Position numbers and translations under genes: made by a program. Shown in pieces: positions 46,041 through 55,136 of a stretch of 64,000 nucleotides of DNA. The stretch comes from Bacteroides fragilis (GTDB lineage Bacteria > Bacteroidota > Bacteroidia > Bacteroidales > Bacteroidaceae), in NCBI RefSeq assembly GCF_002849695.1, contig NZ_CP018937.1, forward strand, positions 3,782,001 through 3,846,000, given 5' to 3'. Numbering within the stretch: position 1 is the first letter of the stretch; each line of letters begins with the position of its first letter. Under the pieces are notes generated by a model. It saw only the letters and a list, made by a program, of their open reading frames with translations, searched no databases and was not told the origin of the DNA.

Positions 46041-47284
46041 TATAAAGGAATACTTTCTACTTTCGATTTCACTTCACCTTCGTAAAGACGGGTAATCAAC
46101 TCGTCTCCCGGTCGCAGACAGGCAGCATTCTTCACCGCCTTCCCCTCTTTCAGCGTTATGCTGTATCCCCGTTTCAGTAGTTTTTGTGGTGAAGCATCCG
46201 CAATGCGGTTTTGTAAAAGTTCCAACCGATGATGCTGACGGGCCAATAAGGTCTCAGCAGCATGAGAGAGGTTGCTCTTTGCCATTTGCAACTTTATCCG
46301 CGATTCCGAAAGCTTGCGCATCACTTGTGAAGGAATGCGCGATTGTAACAGTGAAAGTCTCTTTCGCTCTTGCTCCAGACGGTGATAGATGCGGGCATGC
46401 AATTCTCCGGCCAACTCTTCAAGCCGATCCGCGGCCTCTTCCATCCGGTTGATTAACAATTCGGCCGCAGCTGTCGGAGTTTTCACCCGGGTATGTGCTA
46501 CGGAATCGAGCACGGTATCGTCTCGTTCGTGCCCGATTCCCGTTATAACAGGCAGCGGAAACTGGGCACAGGCAGCGGCCAGCAGGTAGGTGTCGAATCC
46601 GGAAAGGTCGGAAGTTGCCCCTCCTCCACGAATAATGACAACTACGTCGAACTCTTCCATCCGGGCATTTACTGCATCGAGAGCGGCCAATACGGACTCT
46701 TCCACCTGATTGCCCTGCATCAGAGCGGGGAAAAGTTCCGTATTGAAGTAAAATCCACGGGAGTTGTGCTGCAATTGATGGCAGAAGTCACCATACCCCG
46801 CAGCCGTAGCCGAAGAGATGACCGCAATACGTTGCGGCAGCAAAGGCATTTCCAGTTCTTTGTTCAGCGTCAACACTCCTTCTTCTGCAAGTTGCTTGAG
46901 TATTTCCCGGCGCCGGCGTGCCATATCCCCCAATGTATAGGTAGGATCGATGTCCTGCACAGTCAGACTGTAACCGTACAATTCATGGAAAGCAACGGTC
47001 ACTTTAACCAGCACCTTAATGCCGGAAGTAAACGACTGCCCGGTGGCTTCTTCGAAATAGGGCTTCAGCAGCCGGTAGATATTGGCCCAGATCGTTCCCC
47101 TCGCTTTGGCTATCAGATTATTGCTGCGGGGATCTTTCTGGACAAACTCCAGATAGCAATGTCCCGTACTGTTTGTACGGACATCGCTCAACTCCGCCTG
47201 TACCCAGTATTCATCGGGCAGGCACTGTTCCAGGCTCCGCCGGACCAAAGCATTCAGTTCGTGAAGAGAAAGGGTGTCTTGCAT
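46040..47284 (-). CDS. xseA: Exodeoxyribonuclease VII large subunit
   Basis: A 414-aa nuclease subunit for single-stranded DNA degradation. An N-terminal OB-fold covers about 10-110, the catalytic domain begins near 130 (PQRIAVISSATAAGYGD), and the conserved IIRGGGATSDLSGFD and ITGIGHERDDTVLD follow. A helical C-terminal region carries the signature GYSITLKEGKAV. It is 3 bp from the S8 protease gene and overlaps xseB by one base. Confidence 0.95.
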   Translation of the reverse strand: MQDTLSLHELNALVRRSLEQCLPDEYWVQAELSDVRTNSTGHCYLEFVQKDPRSNNLIAKARGTIWANIYRLLKPYFEEATGQSFTSGIKVLVKVTVAFHELYGYSLTVQDIDPTYTLGDMARRRREILKQLAEEGVLTLNKELEMPLLPQRIAVISSATAAGYGDFCHQLQHNSRGFYFNTELFPALMQGNQVEESVLAALDAVNARMEEFDVVVIIRGGGATSDLSGFDTYLLAAACAQFPLPVITGIGHERDDTVLDSVAHTRVKTPTAAAELLINRMEEAADRLEELAGELHARIYHRLEQERKRLSLLQSRIPSQVMRKLSESRIKLQMAKSNLSHAAETLLARQHHRLELLQNRIADASPQKLLKRGYSITLKEGKAVKNAACLRPGDELITRLYEGEVKSKVESIPL

Positions 47285-47287
47285 ACT

Positions 47288-48643
47288 TTATTTTTTCTTA
47301 GAAGCAGATTGATAGGCCTTCCACAGATCGGGCACTCCGTATCCATAGATGTTATCGGGGAAATCCACCCGGTCGCCGGATTGACGCACCAGTTCGATGA
47401 TTTCCTTAGCAGTCAGTTGCGGACAAGCTTGCCACAGGCAAGCCACCATGCCGCACAGGATCGGTGAAGCAAACGAAGTTCCGCTCGCTTTACGCAAATT
47501 ACCGTTTGTCCCCATCACATCCGAGTTCAGTCCCACGGCAACCACATCGGGTTTCACGCGATTATCGGCTGTGTTGCCGATAGAAGAAAACGAAGCCAAC
47601 ACACCTCTACGGTCGATAGCACCTACCGTCAGCACATTCTCCGCATCACCCGGTGCCGTGATCTTCTTCCAGGAGGAGGCGCCCGAGTTACCAGCACTGC
47701 ATACCAGTACGATTCCTTTATCTGCCATTTTCGACGCCTGGCGGGACATCAGTGCATGGTGCCCGTCCAGGTCACGATATTTATAGTTCTTGGTAGAATC
47801 ATCGAACGTGAAATATCCCAGCGAAGTATTCACCACATCCACTCCCACACTATCGGCAAACTCTACGGCCGCCGCCCAATAGTCTTGCTCTACCAGGTGT
47901 TCGGACGCTTCATCTTCACTGCGAAGCAGCCAGTAGGAAGCTTCGGGAGCCGTACCCACCATCACGTAAGGTTCGTTCATTGCCATGCAAGACAAAACGG
48001 CCATCCCATGCGAGCCTTTGGCATAGATATCGCTTCCCGGTTCGACAAAGTCCTTTGTACCCAGGATACGGATATTCTTCATCGCATCAATCTTGTCTAC
48101 GTTATGGTATCCGGCATCGATCACGGCGATGGTCATGCCTTGCCCCTTGAATCCGGCTTCATGCAGTTTCTCGCCATTGCTGGTCTCTATTTGCCGGAAA
48201 GCGGGACCATAATAGGCTTCGCTCCTGGCCGGACTGTTCACCAGAGAGTCGCGTTTATCTTCCGCAGCAGGTTTCGACGGGGCAACCCACACCTTCTCCG
48301 TAGCGCGCACAAAAGGCAGCGCAGCTATTTCGCTTATCACAGTACTGTCGTTGCAAGATACGGTGACGAAATTATCCCATTTTCCGGTGACTACGATTTT
48401 CACTCCCTTGTCGCGGATGGCATCCACATACTGACGGCATACGGGCAAATCGGTCGAATCGATGGGCAGCTGTTGACGTTGGCGGCGGGCAATCGCCTTT
48501 TCTGACAGAAACTTCTCGGGATGTTTCAGTGAGTAGGTTGTGGCAGCCTTATCTTTCAGGCTGATGCGATACTTCAACGTATCCTGTTGTGCCGATGCCT
48601 CCAAGGCTACGAAGGCTAAGGCAATAAGTGCTAATTTTTTCAT
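47288..48643 (-). CDS. S8-family subtilisin-like serine protease
   Basis: A 451-aa exported protease. The signal peptide ends near ASAQQ (20). An inhibitor-like propeptide (about 21-150, SEKAIARRQRQQLPIDSTDLP) precedes the catalytic domain. The triad is Asp176 (VIDAGYHN), His212 (GSHGMAV) and Ser390 (GTSFASP). This Bacteroidetes S8 type is usually secreted. Its place among housekeeping genes gives no hint of the target. No C-terminal sorting domain is visible. Confidence 0.93.
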   Translation of the reverse strand: MKKLALIALAFVALEASAQQDTLKYRISLKDKAATTYSLKHPEKFLSEKAIARRQRQQLPIDSTDLPVCRQYVDAIRDKGVKIVVTGKWDNFVTVSCNDSTVISEIAALPFVRATEKVWVAPSKPAAEDKRDSLVNSPARSEAYYGPAFRQIETSNGEKLHEAGFKGQGMTIAVIDAGYHNVDKIDAMKNIRILGTKDFVEPGSDIYAKGSHGMAVLSCMAMNEPYVMVGTAPEASYWLLRSEDEASEHLVEQDYWAAAVEFADSVGVDVVNTSLGYFTFDDSTKNYKYRDLDGHHALMSRQASKMADKGIVLVCSAGNSGASSWKKITAPGDAENVLTVGAIDRRGVLASFSSIGNTADNRVKPDVVAVGLNSDVMGTNGNLRKASGTSFASPILCGMVACLWQACPQLTAKEIIELVRQSGDRVDFPDNIYGYGVPDLWKAYQSASKKK

Positions 48644-48666
48644 TTCGTATTTCTATTTTTCCGTTT

Positions 48667-49761
48667 TTATTCCCAGTTTTTGTTTTGTTCTATCACCAAT
48701 CCGATGCCGCGTTGCGAAGCGATAAATGCTCCACCTATCACTCGCCGTCCGTCATAGAACACGGCCGACTGTCCCGGAGCAATCGCCGAGGCTTCTGCAA
48801 GAAAACGAACCAAAAGGCGTCCGTCTTCAAGCCTTTTCACCCGGCAAGGAATTGGACGGCTACGGTAACGGATACGTACTGCGAGTTCCGGGCACGAAAA
48901 CAGTTCGTCCTCATCCACAATATTATCTTGTTCCGCCACCATATATCCGGCTTTCAACTGTTCGGCATCCCCCAGCATGACAGTGTTCTTCTGCGGATTA
49001 ATTTTCAAGACATAAGCCGGTTTGCCCAGTGCGATCTCGAGTCCTTTACGCTGGCCGATGGTATAATAAGGAAAACCCCTATGTTGCCCCAGCTTCACGC
49101 CTTCGGAACTGACAAACCATCCCGGGCCGATCTCCGCATCAAGTTCCGGGCACTGTTCACGAAGAAAGTCCCGATAATCACCTTTAATGAAGCAGACTTC
49201 CATGCTTTCCCCCTCTTTCGACTTGGCTTCGTAACCTTTCTCACGCAGATAGTCGCGCACAGTCTGCTTGGTGTAGTTGCCCAAAGGAAAGATACAGCGT
49301 CGCAGGACGTCCTGCCCCAATCGCCAGAGGAAATAGGACTGGTCTTTCTTTTCATCATCACCGGCAACAATATAGATGTACCCGTTCCGTTCTTCCAACC
49401 GGGAGTAATGTCCGGTGGCTATCCAATCGCAGCCCAGTTTGTCAGCCCATTCTATCAACATGCGGAACTTAAATAACGGATTACACATCACGCAAGGGTT
49501 CGGCGTACGTCCCTGTCGGTACTCGTCTATAAAGTTTTTGACAATAGTATCTTTAAAAGGAACACGTTCGTCGGCCACATAATGTTCTATCCCCATACGT
49601 ACCGCCAACTCTCTGGCGTCCTGCGGCTCATCGCCCCAGACACGCATGGTGACACCTACTATCTCGTATCCCTGCTCTTGCAGCATCAGGCAAGTGGCGG
49701 TACTGTCTATTCCCCCGCTCATGCCGACAAGAACACGTTTATTGGATTCTTTCATATTCAT
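48667..49761 (-). CDS. mnmA: tRNA 2-thiouridine(34) synthase
   Basis: A 364-aa ATP-dependent thiolase for the wobble uridine of Lys, Glu and Gln tRNAs. The PP-loop SGGIDS is near the N-terminus. Catalytic Cys residues lie in NPCVMCN and MEVCFI, and GQRKGLEI and the C-terminal barrel are normal. The long upstream frame extension is rejected because a clear promoter at 49780-49810 lies inside it. ATG 49761 (MNMKES) or 49755 are the two plausible starts. It is the first gene of the eight-gene operon. Confidence 0.95.
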   Translation of the reverse strand: MNMKESNKRVLVGMSGGIDSTATCLMLQEQGYEIVGVTMRVWGDEPQDARELAVRMGIEHYVADERVPFKDTIVKNFIDEYRQGRTPNPCVMCNPLFKFRMLIEWADKLGCDWIATGHYSRLEERNGYIYIVAGDDEKKDQSYFLWRLGQDVLRRCIFPLGNYTKQTVRDYLREKGYEAKSKEGESMEVCFIKGDYRDFLREQCPELDAEIGPGWFVSSEGVKLGQHRGFPYYTIGQRKGLEIALGKPAYVLKINPQKNTVMLGDAEQLKAGYMVAEQDNIVDEDELFSCPELAVRIRYRSRPIPCRVKRLEDGRLLVRFLAEASAIAPGQSAVFYDGRRVIGGAFIASQRGIGLVIEQNKNWE

Positions 49762-49779
49762 TCTCTTTTTACGAAGAAT

Positions 49780-49810
49780 GCAAATGTACGAGATTCCCGG
49801 CAGAATACAA
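49780..49810 (-). promoter_or_regulatory. Promoter of the mnmA-to-mrp operon
   Basis: Minus-strand TACATTTG (49781-49788) lies 19 nt downstream of TTG (49808-49810), an exact match to the Bacteroides consensus. Transcription would start about 10 nt before the mnmA start region. Confidence 0.8.
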
Positions 49811-49874
49811 TCAATTGGACAAGTTAGTATACAAACTTTAAAACTAAAGGATGTATAATCGATGCAATACCATG

Positions 49875-49994
49875 AGGGTGTGTCGAAACTTCTTTCACCA
49901 CGGAGTAACACAGAGTATCACAGAGTCTTTTTATTGATGATCAACAACCTAAAATCATCTCTGTGTACTCTGTGGTGAGTTTTGACACAGTCCC
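49875..49994. repeat. Dispersed imperfect palindrome, CTCTGTG family, copy 3
   Basis: The arms GGGTGTGTCGAAACTT and AGTTTTGACACAGTCCCC, with inner CACCACGGAGTAACACAG and CTGTGTACTCTGTGGTG, form a long hairpin. The centre (GATCAACAACCTAAAATCAT) matches copy 2. Confidence 0.88.
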
Positions 49995-50725
49995 CTTTTG
50001 TCTGTTTGTCAAATTGATAACAGAACCTCTCCACGTTTCAGTTTTTCGAAGCTCCGGCAAGGTTCATGGAGAAAAACGGCTTATTTCCGGTTAGGAGATT
50101 ATCCTTTTAGCAGGGAATCAGGAAAGAGATAAGCCCTGAGACAGAAAAAGAAATAAAACCGGAACATAAGGACAGTGTAACAAGAGATACAGGTTCTTTT
50201 TATTACTTCAGTAAGCTCTCTTTTCCACTGACAACCAGAGAAGATTCAAACACTTCGGAGGCCAGATTCCGGCACAATAGGAGTTATTAGGAAAAACATA
50301 TAGAGATATTTGGAAAACATATAAGCATTTTCGAAAAATGTAACCGTCTTTTGGAAGAAATGCTTCCTTCTTTTCCGGAAAACCAACCGTCTTTTACCCC
50401 CAAACCCCGGCTCTAATCTTTCAAAACCCCGGCTTTCCGTCATCAAAAGCACCGTTCTTCCGCCCCATCCGCTCCAGTTTGCAGTTCCGGAAGGAAAGGG
50501 CTGTTAGCAAAAACAGCATTATCATTACTTTTTGCACACAGAACAGGCTGAGATATATCAAAATCACAATTTCATTTAATCAGCGCAGACAATGGTCCTC
50601 TTCTCCGTCATTTCCATCTGTCACTGCCGGGAAGCTCCAAAATGTTATTACATCGTCTTCACTCTTTCCGCAATAATAAAAGAGATACAAGAAATACGAA
50701 GAATAAAAAAAACAGCTAAAACCAT
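49995..50725. other. Gene-free region upstream of the ExoX-C-domain gene
   Basis: No convincing coding frame, RNA gene or transposon remnant is visible. There are short repeats: CATATA-containing phrases at about 50295 and 50320, AACCGTCTTTT twice (about 50342 and 50386), and ACCCCGGCT twice near 50405 and 50435. Confidence 0.6.
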
Positions 50726-50756
50726 TTGCTTTCTTCAAAAAGAATCTGTATATTTG
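50726..50756 (+). promoter_or_regulatory. Promoter of the ExoX-C-domain gene
   Basis: TTG (50726-50728) and TATATTTG (50749-50756) with 20 nt between them. The start codon follows 19 bp later, so the leader is very short. Confidence 0.8.
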
Positions 50757-50775
50757 AGTAATAAGAAACTCAGAT

Positions 50776-51636
50776 ATGGCAAACCCAAAACTACCGGGAA
50801 TACCCGAAGCTGAACAAGCTCTGTTGTATGCCAAACTGAATGAATACAACCGGGGCCGCATGTCCTACAAAGAGGCAGGAGCCTACTTTGTGGTTCTGCC
50901 GAGACCGGGACATCCCACCTATTCGGTTTGGGTTTACTCTCCCTCACTTGAAAAGAACAGACTTCTGTTTATCCACGAGCTTTCCGCCGACATCAACGAA
51001 TCATTACGGATGGCAAGTACGCTGTTTTTCTTCTCCAGACGCTGTCTGCTGATCGTGGAATACAATGAAAAAAGAATGCAAAACAATGGAGACGACATTA
51101 TATCGTTCGGCAGATATCACGGACATTATTTACACGAAATCCTGAAAATCGATCCGGCTTACCTGAGTTGGATAGCCTACAAATACACTCCTAAAATCCC
51201 GAAACAGGAGCGTTTTGTTGCAATCGCACAAGTATACCACTCGGTGCATCTGGACATCATGCAACGAAAAGCACGCCAAAAACGCGAAGCCAGCCGCTTT
51301 CTGGGTAACGAAGGGGAAAAGTTAGAGAGTCTGAATCTCAAAGTAGTGAAGGTACGGCTTGAAGACGATCCATATAAAACAAGAGTCGTGGGAAGCGCCG
51401 TTCAGTTCTTTGTACGGCAGATAGTGACACTGACCGACCCATCGGGAAATCTGGTGATCATGAAGATTTCCTCAAAGACACCCAGTCCTGTATCTTGTCA
51501 GCTCCCGGCCCTGGAACATGAGTTCCGTCCAGGTGAAATAGTCCACATCGCCTCGGCAAGGGTAGCGCGCACTTACGAAAGTTATGGCTCAAAGTATACA
51601 CGTTTGAGCCATGTGAAGTTTCGTCAGGTAAGTTAA
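50776..51636 (+). CDS. Protein with an exodeoxyribonuclease X-like C-terminal domain, function unknown
   Basis: A 286-aa soluble protein. The middle region (about 110-155, ISFGRYHGHYLHEILKIDP then YLSWIAYKYTP) matches the small domain found at the C-terminus of ExoX-type nucleases. The N-terminal 100 residues and the C-terminal 100 are unrecognised; the end looks like an OB-type or beta-barrel domain (ALEHEFRPGEIVHIASARVA). No nuclease active site is seen, so it may bind nucleic acid without cutting. Its stop codon overlaps the stop of the convergent phosphoesterase gene by four bases. Confidence 0.85.
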   Translation: MANPKLPGIPEAEQALLYAKLNEYNRGRMSYKEAGAYFVVLPRPGHPTYSVWVYSPSLEKNRLLFIHELSADINESLRMASTLFFFSRRCLLIVEYNEKRMQNNGDDIISFGRYHGHYLHEILKIDPAYLSWIAYKYTPKIPKQERFVAIAQVYHSVHLDIMQRKARQKREASRFLGNEGEKLESLNLKVVKVRLEDDPYKTRVVGSAVQFFVRQIVTLTDPSGNLVIMKISSKTPSPVSCQLPALEHEFRPGEIVHIASARVARTYESYGSKYTRLSHVKFRQVS

Positions 51637-52643
51637 CGCTTTGTCCAGTCGTCTTTTACATAACTGGACGGATAGGAAGTAGAGTCTACTATCCCGCCTT
51701 TCTGACGAATCCAGGTATCAAACGTACGGCTACCTTCGTTCAACACAATAATACGCGCACCATTAGGCAAATGATTGTACTCTGTATTACCACCGGTAAA
51801 ACGACCGTAGGCCAAAAGGATGTTCTTCCACATCACAGCATAATCGTTATCGTGATCGTGTCCTACGAAAACACCCATCACATCACCCGCCTCTTTCATG
51901 GCAGCAAACATACCGGTATTCAATTTCGGTGCGCAGGCTTTCTCCATACGGGTACCACGAAGAATGGCATTTTCATTGGCAGCAGCTTCATTATACTCCG
52001 GAAGGGGAATATGGAAAAAGGCCAGTGCCGGATAAGGTTTACCACCGTTCTGCGCTGTATAAGCGGCGCTTTGATCACGATACCACGAGATCTGACCGAA
52101 AGTCAGCCATGCATATCCGTCTACATCCTTGAGTGAAGAGTAAGAATGTGAGTCCATACAATAGAGCAATGCGGCATCCTTTACGGCATCGGCAGAGGAT
52201 TTCACTGTCAGTACATAGTCGGGCGAAGGAGAAGCGCCACGATCGGGCAACAAATTGCCGGGTACACCACGAATCAGGTCATAGAGTTCGGCACGGGTCT
52301 TTCCCTGTTCATTATCATGGTTGCCAAAAGTAACAACGAACGGAAGCTTACGGCGTTCCACTTGTTCAAGTACCTGGAGCATACCTTTATCGGCAGGAGA
52401 AGAATAAACAACATCACCGGTGAAAATTACGAGATCGGGATGTTCGGCATCCAACACTTCCCCTATACGCTCAAGGGCTATATCTGAGGCCGGGTTGCCA
52501 TACTTAAAATGTACATCGGTAAACTGGACAATTTTAAATTTACCGTCTTTATTGAATCGTAAGACGGAACTTTGGGCAACACCATCATTTATTGCCATGA
52601 AAGAAAACAAAACGGCCAATAAGGTCCCAAGAATCTTTTTCAT
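51633..52643 (-). CDS. Calcineurin-like metallophosphoesterase, exported
   Basis: A 336-aa phosphoesterase. A signal peptide (about 1-23, ending VAQ) is followed by the metal motifs in order: FTDVHFKYG, GDVVYSS, GNHDNEQ, FFHIPLPE and GHDHDND. This is the complete set of a dinuclear metallophosphoesterase. The branch resembles purple-acid-phosphatase-like or Icc-like enzymes. It lies at the end of the rex-FAH-ispF operon. The substrate is unknown. Confidence 0.93.
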   Translation of the reverse strand: MKKILGTLLAVLFSFMAINDGVAQSSVLRFNKDGKFKIVQFTDVHFKYGNPASDIALERIGEVLDAEHPDLVIFTGDVVYSSPADKGMLQVLEQVERRKLPFVVTFGNHDNEQGKTRAELYDLIRGVPGNLLPDRGASPSPDYVLTVKSSADAVKDAALLYCMDSHSYSSLKDVDGYAWLTFGQISWYRDQSAAYTAQNGGKPYPALAFFHIPLPEYNEAAANENAILRGTRMEKACAPKLNTGMFAAMKEAGDVMGVFVGHDHDNDYAVMWKNILLAYGRFTGGNTEYNHLPNGARIIVLNEGSRTFDTWIRQKGGIVDSTSYPSSYVKDDWTKR

Positions 52644-52672
52644 ACTATATTACGTTTAGGAGTTGAATTTAA

Positions 52673-53152
52673 TCACACGCGATTGATCAGCACGGTTGCA
52701 TAAGCGGAGATGCCTTCTTCCCGCCCGGTAAAACCGAGCTTCTCGGTAGTAGTGGCTTTAATCGAGATATCATCCGCATCAATGCCCATCACTTCGGCAA
52801 GCACCTGCTGCATAGAAGGGATATGGGCTTTTAGTTTAGGACGCTCCGCACAGATCGTTGCGTCGATATTACCTATTTGGTACCCCTTGGTGGCGATCAG
52901 TTCCACTGTTTTCTTCAATAAAATCTTGCTGTCTATATTCTTATACTCACCGGCATTGTCGGGGAAGTGATAGCCGATATCGCGCATATTGGCAGCACCC
53001 AGCAAGGCATCGCAAATAGCATGTACCAGTACATCGGCATCCGAGTGTCCTAACAACCCTTTTTCATGTTCCAAAAGAATGCCCCCCAACCAAAGTTCAC
53101 GCCCTTCTACCAGTTGGTGGACGTCGAAACCAAAACCTACTTTTATTTTCAT
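52673..53152 (-). CDS. ispF: 2-C-methyl-D-erythritol 2,4-cyclodiphosphate synthase
   Basis: A 159-aa trimeric enzyme of the MEP isoprenoid pathway. The metal residues DVH are at about 10-12, HSDADV and the FPDN loop follow, and the conserved CAERPKLKAHI and TTTEKLGFTGREEG are intact. Full length. It sits between the FAH gene (40 bp) and the phosphoesterase gene (30 bp). Confidence 0.96.
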   Translation of the reverse strand: MKIKVGFGFDVHQLVEGRELWLGGILLEHEKGLLGHSDADVLVHAICDALLGAANMRDIGYHFPDNAGEYKNIDSKILLKKTVELIATKGYQIGNIDATICAERPKLKAHIPSMQQVLAEVMGIDADDISIKATTTEKLGFTGREEGISAYATVLINRV

Positions 53153-53191
53153 AAGAGTTATTTTTATAGATGAATAAAGGAATTCCCGGAT

Positions 53192-53806
53192 TTACCGGAT
53201 ATAGAAATCGAGCAACTTCTCTGCTTCAAGATACCCCTCCAAGTGCTGGCCGATACTGACCGGACCCACTCCCACAGGAGTCCCGGTAAAGAGCAGATCG
53301 CCGATTTTCAGGGTCACAAAACGACTGACATAAGCAATAATATCATCTATCTTAAACAGCATATCAGCCGTATCCCCTTGCTGCACGGTGTTTCCGTCTA
53401 TATCCAGATGAAAACGGAGATTCTGCACATCGGCAAAGCGTTCTACCGGTACAAATGTACCAATCGCAGCGGAACTATCAAAACCTTTGCACAACTCCCA
53501 AGGATTGCCGGCTGCACGGAACTGACGCTGCAAATCCCTCGCAGTGAAGTCGATACCGACCGTTAGTGCATCGTAGTAACGATGAGCGAAGCGCGGAGCA
53601 ATATTCTTCCCCAAGCGGTTGATACGTACCACCAGCTCGGTTTCATAATGCACTTCATTTGAGAAATCGGGAATAAAGAAAGGCTTTCCGTCTTTGAGGA
53701 TAGCCGAATCGGGTTTCATGAAGATTACCGGCTCTTTATTCTCCAACGTATGTCCCAGCTCTTCGTTGTGCCGGGCATAATTCATTCCAACAGCTATAAT
53801 CTTCAT
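53192..53806 (-). CDS. Fumarylacetoacetate hydrolase-family protein
   Basis: A 204-aa protein of the FAH superfamily, whose members act as hydrolases, isomerases or acylpyruvases on 2-oxo or beta-diketo acids. Visible motifs are GMNYARHNEELG, a metal-binding VHYETELVVRI, GIDFTARDLQ, KGFDSSAAIG and the C-terminal LLFTGTPVGVGPV. The exact substrate cannot be read. It starts 3 bp after the rex stop codon. Confidence 0.93.
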   Translation of the reverse strand: MKIIAVGMNYARHNEELGHTLENKEPVIFMKPDSAILKDGKPFFIPDFSNEVHYETELVVRINRLGKNIAPRFAHRYYDALTVGIDFTARDLQRQFRAAGNPWELCKGFDSSAAIGTFVPVERFADVQNLRFHLDIDGNTVQQGDTADMLFKIDDIIAYVSRFVTLKIGDLLFTGTPVGVGPVSIGQHLEGYLEAEKLLDFYIR

Positions 53807-53809
53807 GAT

Positions 53810-54466
53810 CTATTCTGTTTCATTAAAGTTCAAACGGTTAAACATGACAGCAAGGTGGGCATAAAGTGACGTATTCTGCACCACAATATCTTCCGGGACG
53901 CGAATACGGAAGGGAGTAAAATTCCAGACGGCTTTAATACCACCGGCTACCATCGTATCCGTAATGCATTGGGCAATCTCGATGGGCACAGTCAGCACAC
54001 CGATGTGTACACCATACTCTTTCATCTTCTCCTGAAAATCATCGGAATGGAAAATCGGAATGCCATTAAGCATAGTACCTACCAATGTCGGGTTCACATC
54101 AAAAGCTGCCACAATCTCCAGACCGAAATGGCTAAGACCGGAGTCACGTAGCAACGCTCCTCCCAGACTACCCACACCGAAAAGGAAAGCCTTGTGCATA
54201 TTCGTAAAGCCAAGAAAATCTTCCAGAACAGCAATCAGCGCATCTACCTCATAACCCACACGAGTACGGCCGGAAATATTAACATACGACAAATCTTTCG
54301 CAATCTGTGAAGCATCGATGTTTATTTCTTTAGATATCTGAGTGGAAGAGACATAGCGTTCGCCTTTCTGCTTCAGCAACTTTACATTCGAAAGATACCA
54401 AGGCAACCTACGTAAAGTAGGCTCCGGAACCTTTGTACTGTCTTTATGCTGTATCTGATTATTCAT
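53810..54466 (-). CDS. rex: Redox-sensing transcriptional repressor Rex
   Basis: A 218-aa NADH/NAD-responsive regulator of fermentation and respiration genes. The N-terminal winged helix (about 15-80, with EINIDASQIAKDLSYVN) is followed by a Rossmann domain (about 85-200) with FGVGSLGGALL. The start at ATG 54466 (MNNQIQ) is chosen; ATG 54472 is two codons upstream. It heads an operon with FAH, ispF and a phosphoesterase. A -7-like TAATTTTG lies about 40 bp upstream on the minus strand without a good -33. Confidence 0.95.
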   Translation of the reverse strand: MNNQIQHKDSTKVPEPTLRRLPWYLSNVKLLKQKGERYVSSTQISKEINIDASQIAKDLSYVNISGRTRVGYEVDALIAVLEDFLGFTNMHKAFLFGVGSLGGALLRDSGLSHFGLEIVAAFDVNPTLVGTMLNGIPIFHSDDFQEKMKEYGVHIGVLTVPIEIAQCITDTMVAGGIKAVWNFTPFRIRVPEDIVVQNTSLYAHLAVMFNRLNFNETE

Positions 54467-54594
54467 AGTCACTTCATTCTGCTTTTACATTAGCGATTGA
54501 CAAAATTACACTATTTTTTCCGAAATGCCATAAGGATGTCATAGAAGCTTAACATAATTTCTACATACAAAAACGCCCGGGGACACTTAAGAGT

Positions 54595-54625
54595 TTGCAA
54601 GGTTCGGAACAATATATTATTTTTG
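54595..54625 (+). promoter_or_regulatory. Promoter of the SUI1-family gene
   Basis: TTG (54595-54597) and TATTTTTG (54618-54625) are 20 nt apart, with the start codon 23 bp further on. Confidence 0.78.
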
Positions 54626-54648
54626 AGCTTAATTAATAGACTGGAAAA

Positions 54649-54999
54649 ATGAAGAACAGCGATTGGAAAGACCGGCTGAACGTGGTTTACTCCACTAACC
54701 CGGATTATAATTACGAAATGGATGATGACGAAGAGCAAGTAACCCTGGAACCGCCACAACAGAACTTACGGGTACAGTTGGACCGGAAGAACCGGGGCGG
54801 TAAAGTCGTAACCCTGATTACCGGCTTTGTCGGCACCGAGAACGATCTGAAAGATTTGGGAAAACTCCTCAAGACGAAATGCGGAGTAGGCGGATCGGCC
54901 AAAGACGGAGAGATGATCATACAGGGAGACTTCAAACAAAAAATAGTAGAACTGCTGAAGAAAGAAGGGTATACGAAAACAAAAGCAGTAGGAGGATAA
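54649..54999 (+). CDS. SUI1/eIF1-family (YciH-like) translation factor
   Basis: A 116-aa protein. An acidic N-terminal tail (about 20-32, MDDDEEQ) is followed by the SUI1 domain (about 38-113), with RVQLDRKNRGGKVVTLI, GFVGTENDLKDLGKLLK and GGSAKDGEMIIQGD. Bacterial homologues resemble eIF1 and may affect start-codon choice. Monocistronic, with its own promoter and a shared terminator with tsf. Confidence 0.93.
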   Translation: MKNSDWKDRLNVVYSTNPDYNYEMDDDEEQVTLEPPQQNLRVQLDRKNRGGKVVTLITGFVGTENDLKDLGKLLKTKCGVGGSAKDGEMIIQGDFKQKIVELLKKEGYTKTKAVGG

Positions 55000-55076
55000 A
55001 TCCATTCACTTTATGTACAAAAAGCACTGTCCCGGATTCTGTATAAACAGAGAACCGCAACATTATGGACAGCCAC

Positions 55077-55114
55077 AAAAAAACGGCCGCTACAGAGTTT
55101 CTGTGCGGCCGTTT
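55077..55114. terminator. Bidirectional terminator between SUI1 gene and tsf
   Basis: AAACGGCCGC (55081-55090) pairs with GCGGCCGTTT (55105-55114), with an inner ACAGA/TCTGT stem. On the minus strand it is followed by a run of seven Ts, marking the end of the rplM-rpsI-rpsB-tsf transcript. Confidence 0.9.
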
Positions 55115-55136
55115 CTATATACTTGATTCCTTGAGA

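Noticed and set aside
47756..49476. Two long plus-strand frames (249 and 282 aa) over the S8 protease and mnmA genes
   Set aside because: They are antisense shadows of clear genes and have no recognisable motifs.
48667..49911. 50-residue upstream extension of MnmA
   Set aside because: A consensus promoter at 49780-49810 lies within it, and the family starts at MNMKES.
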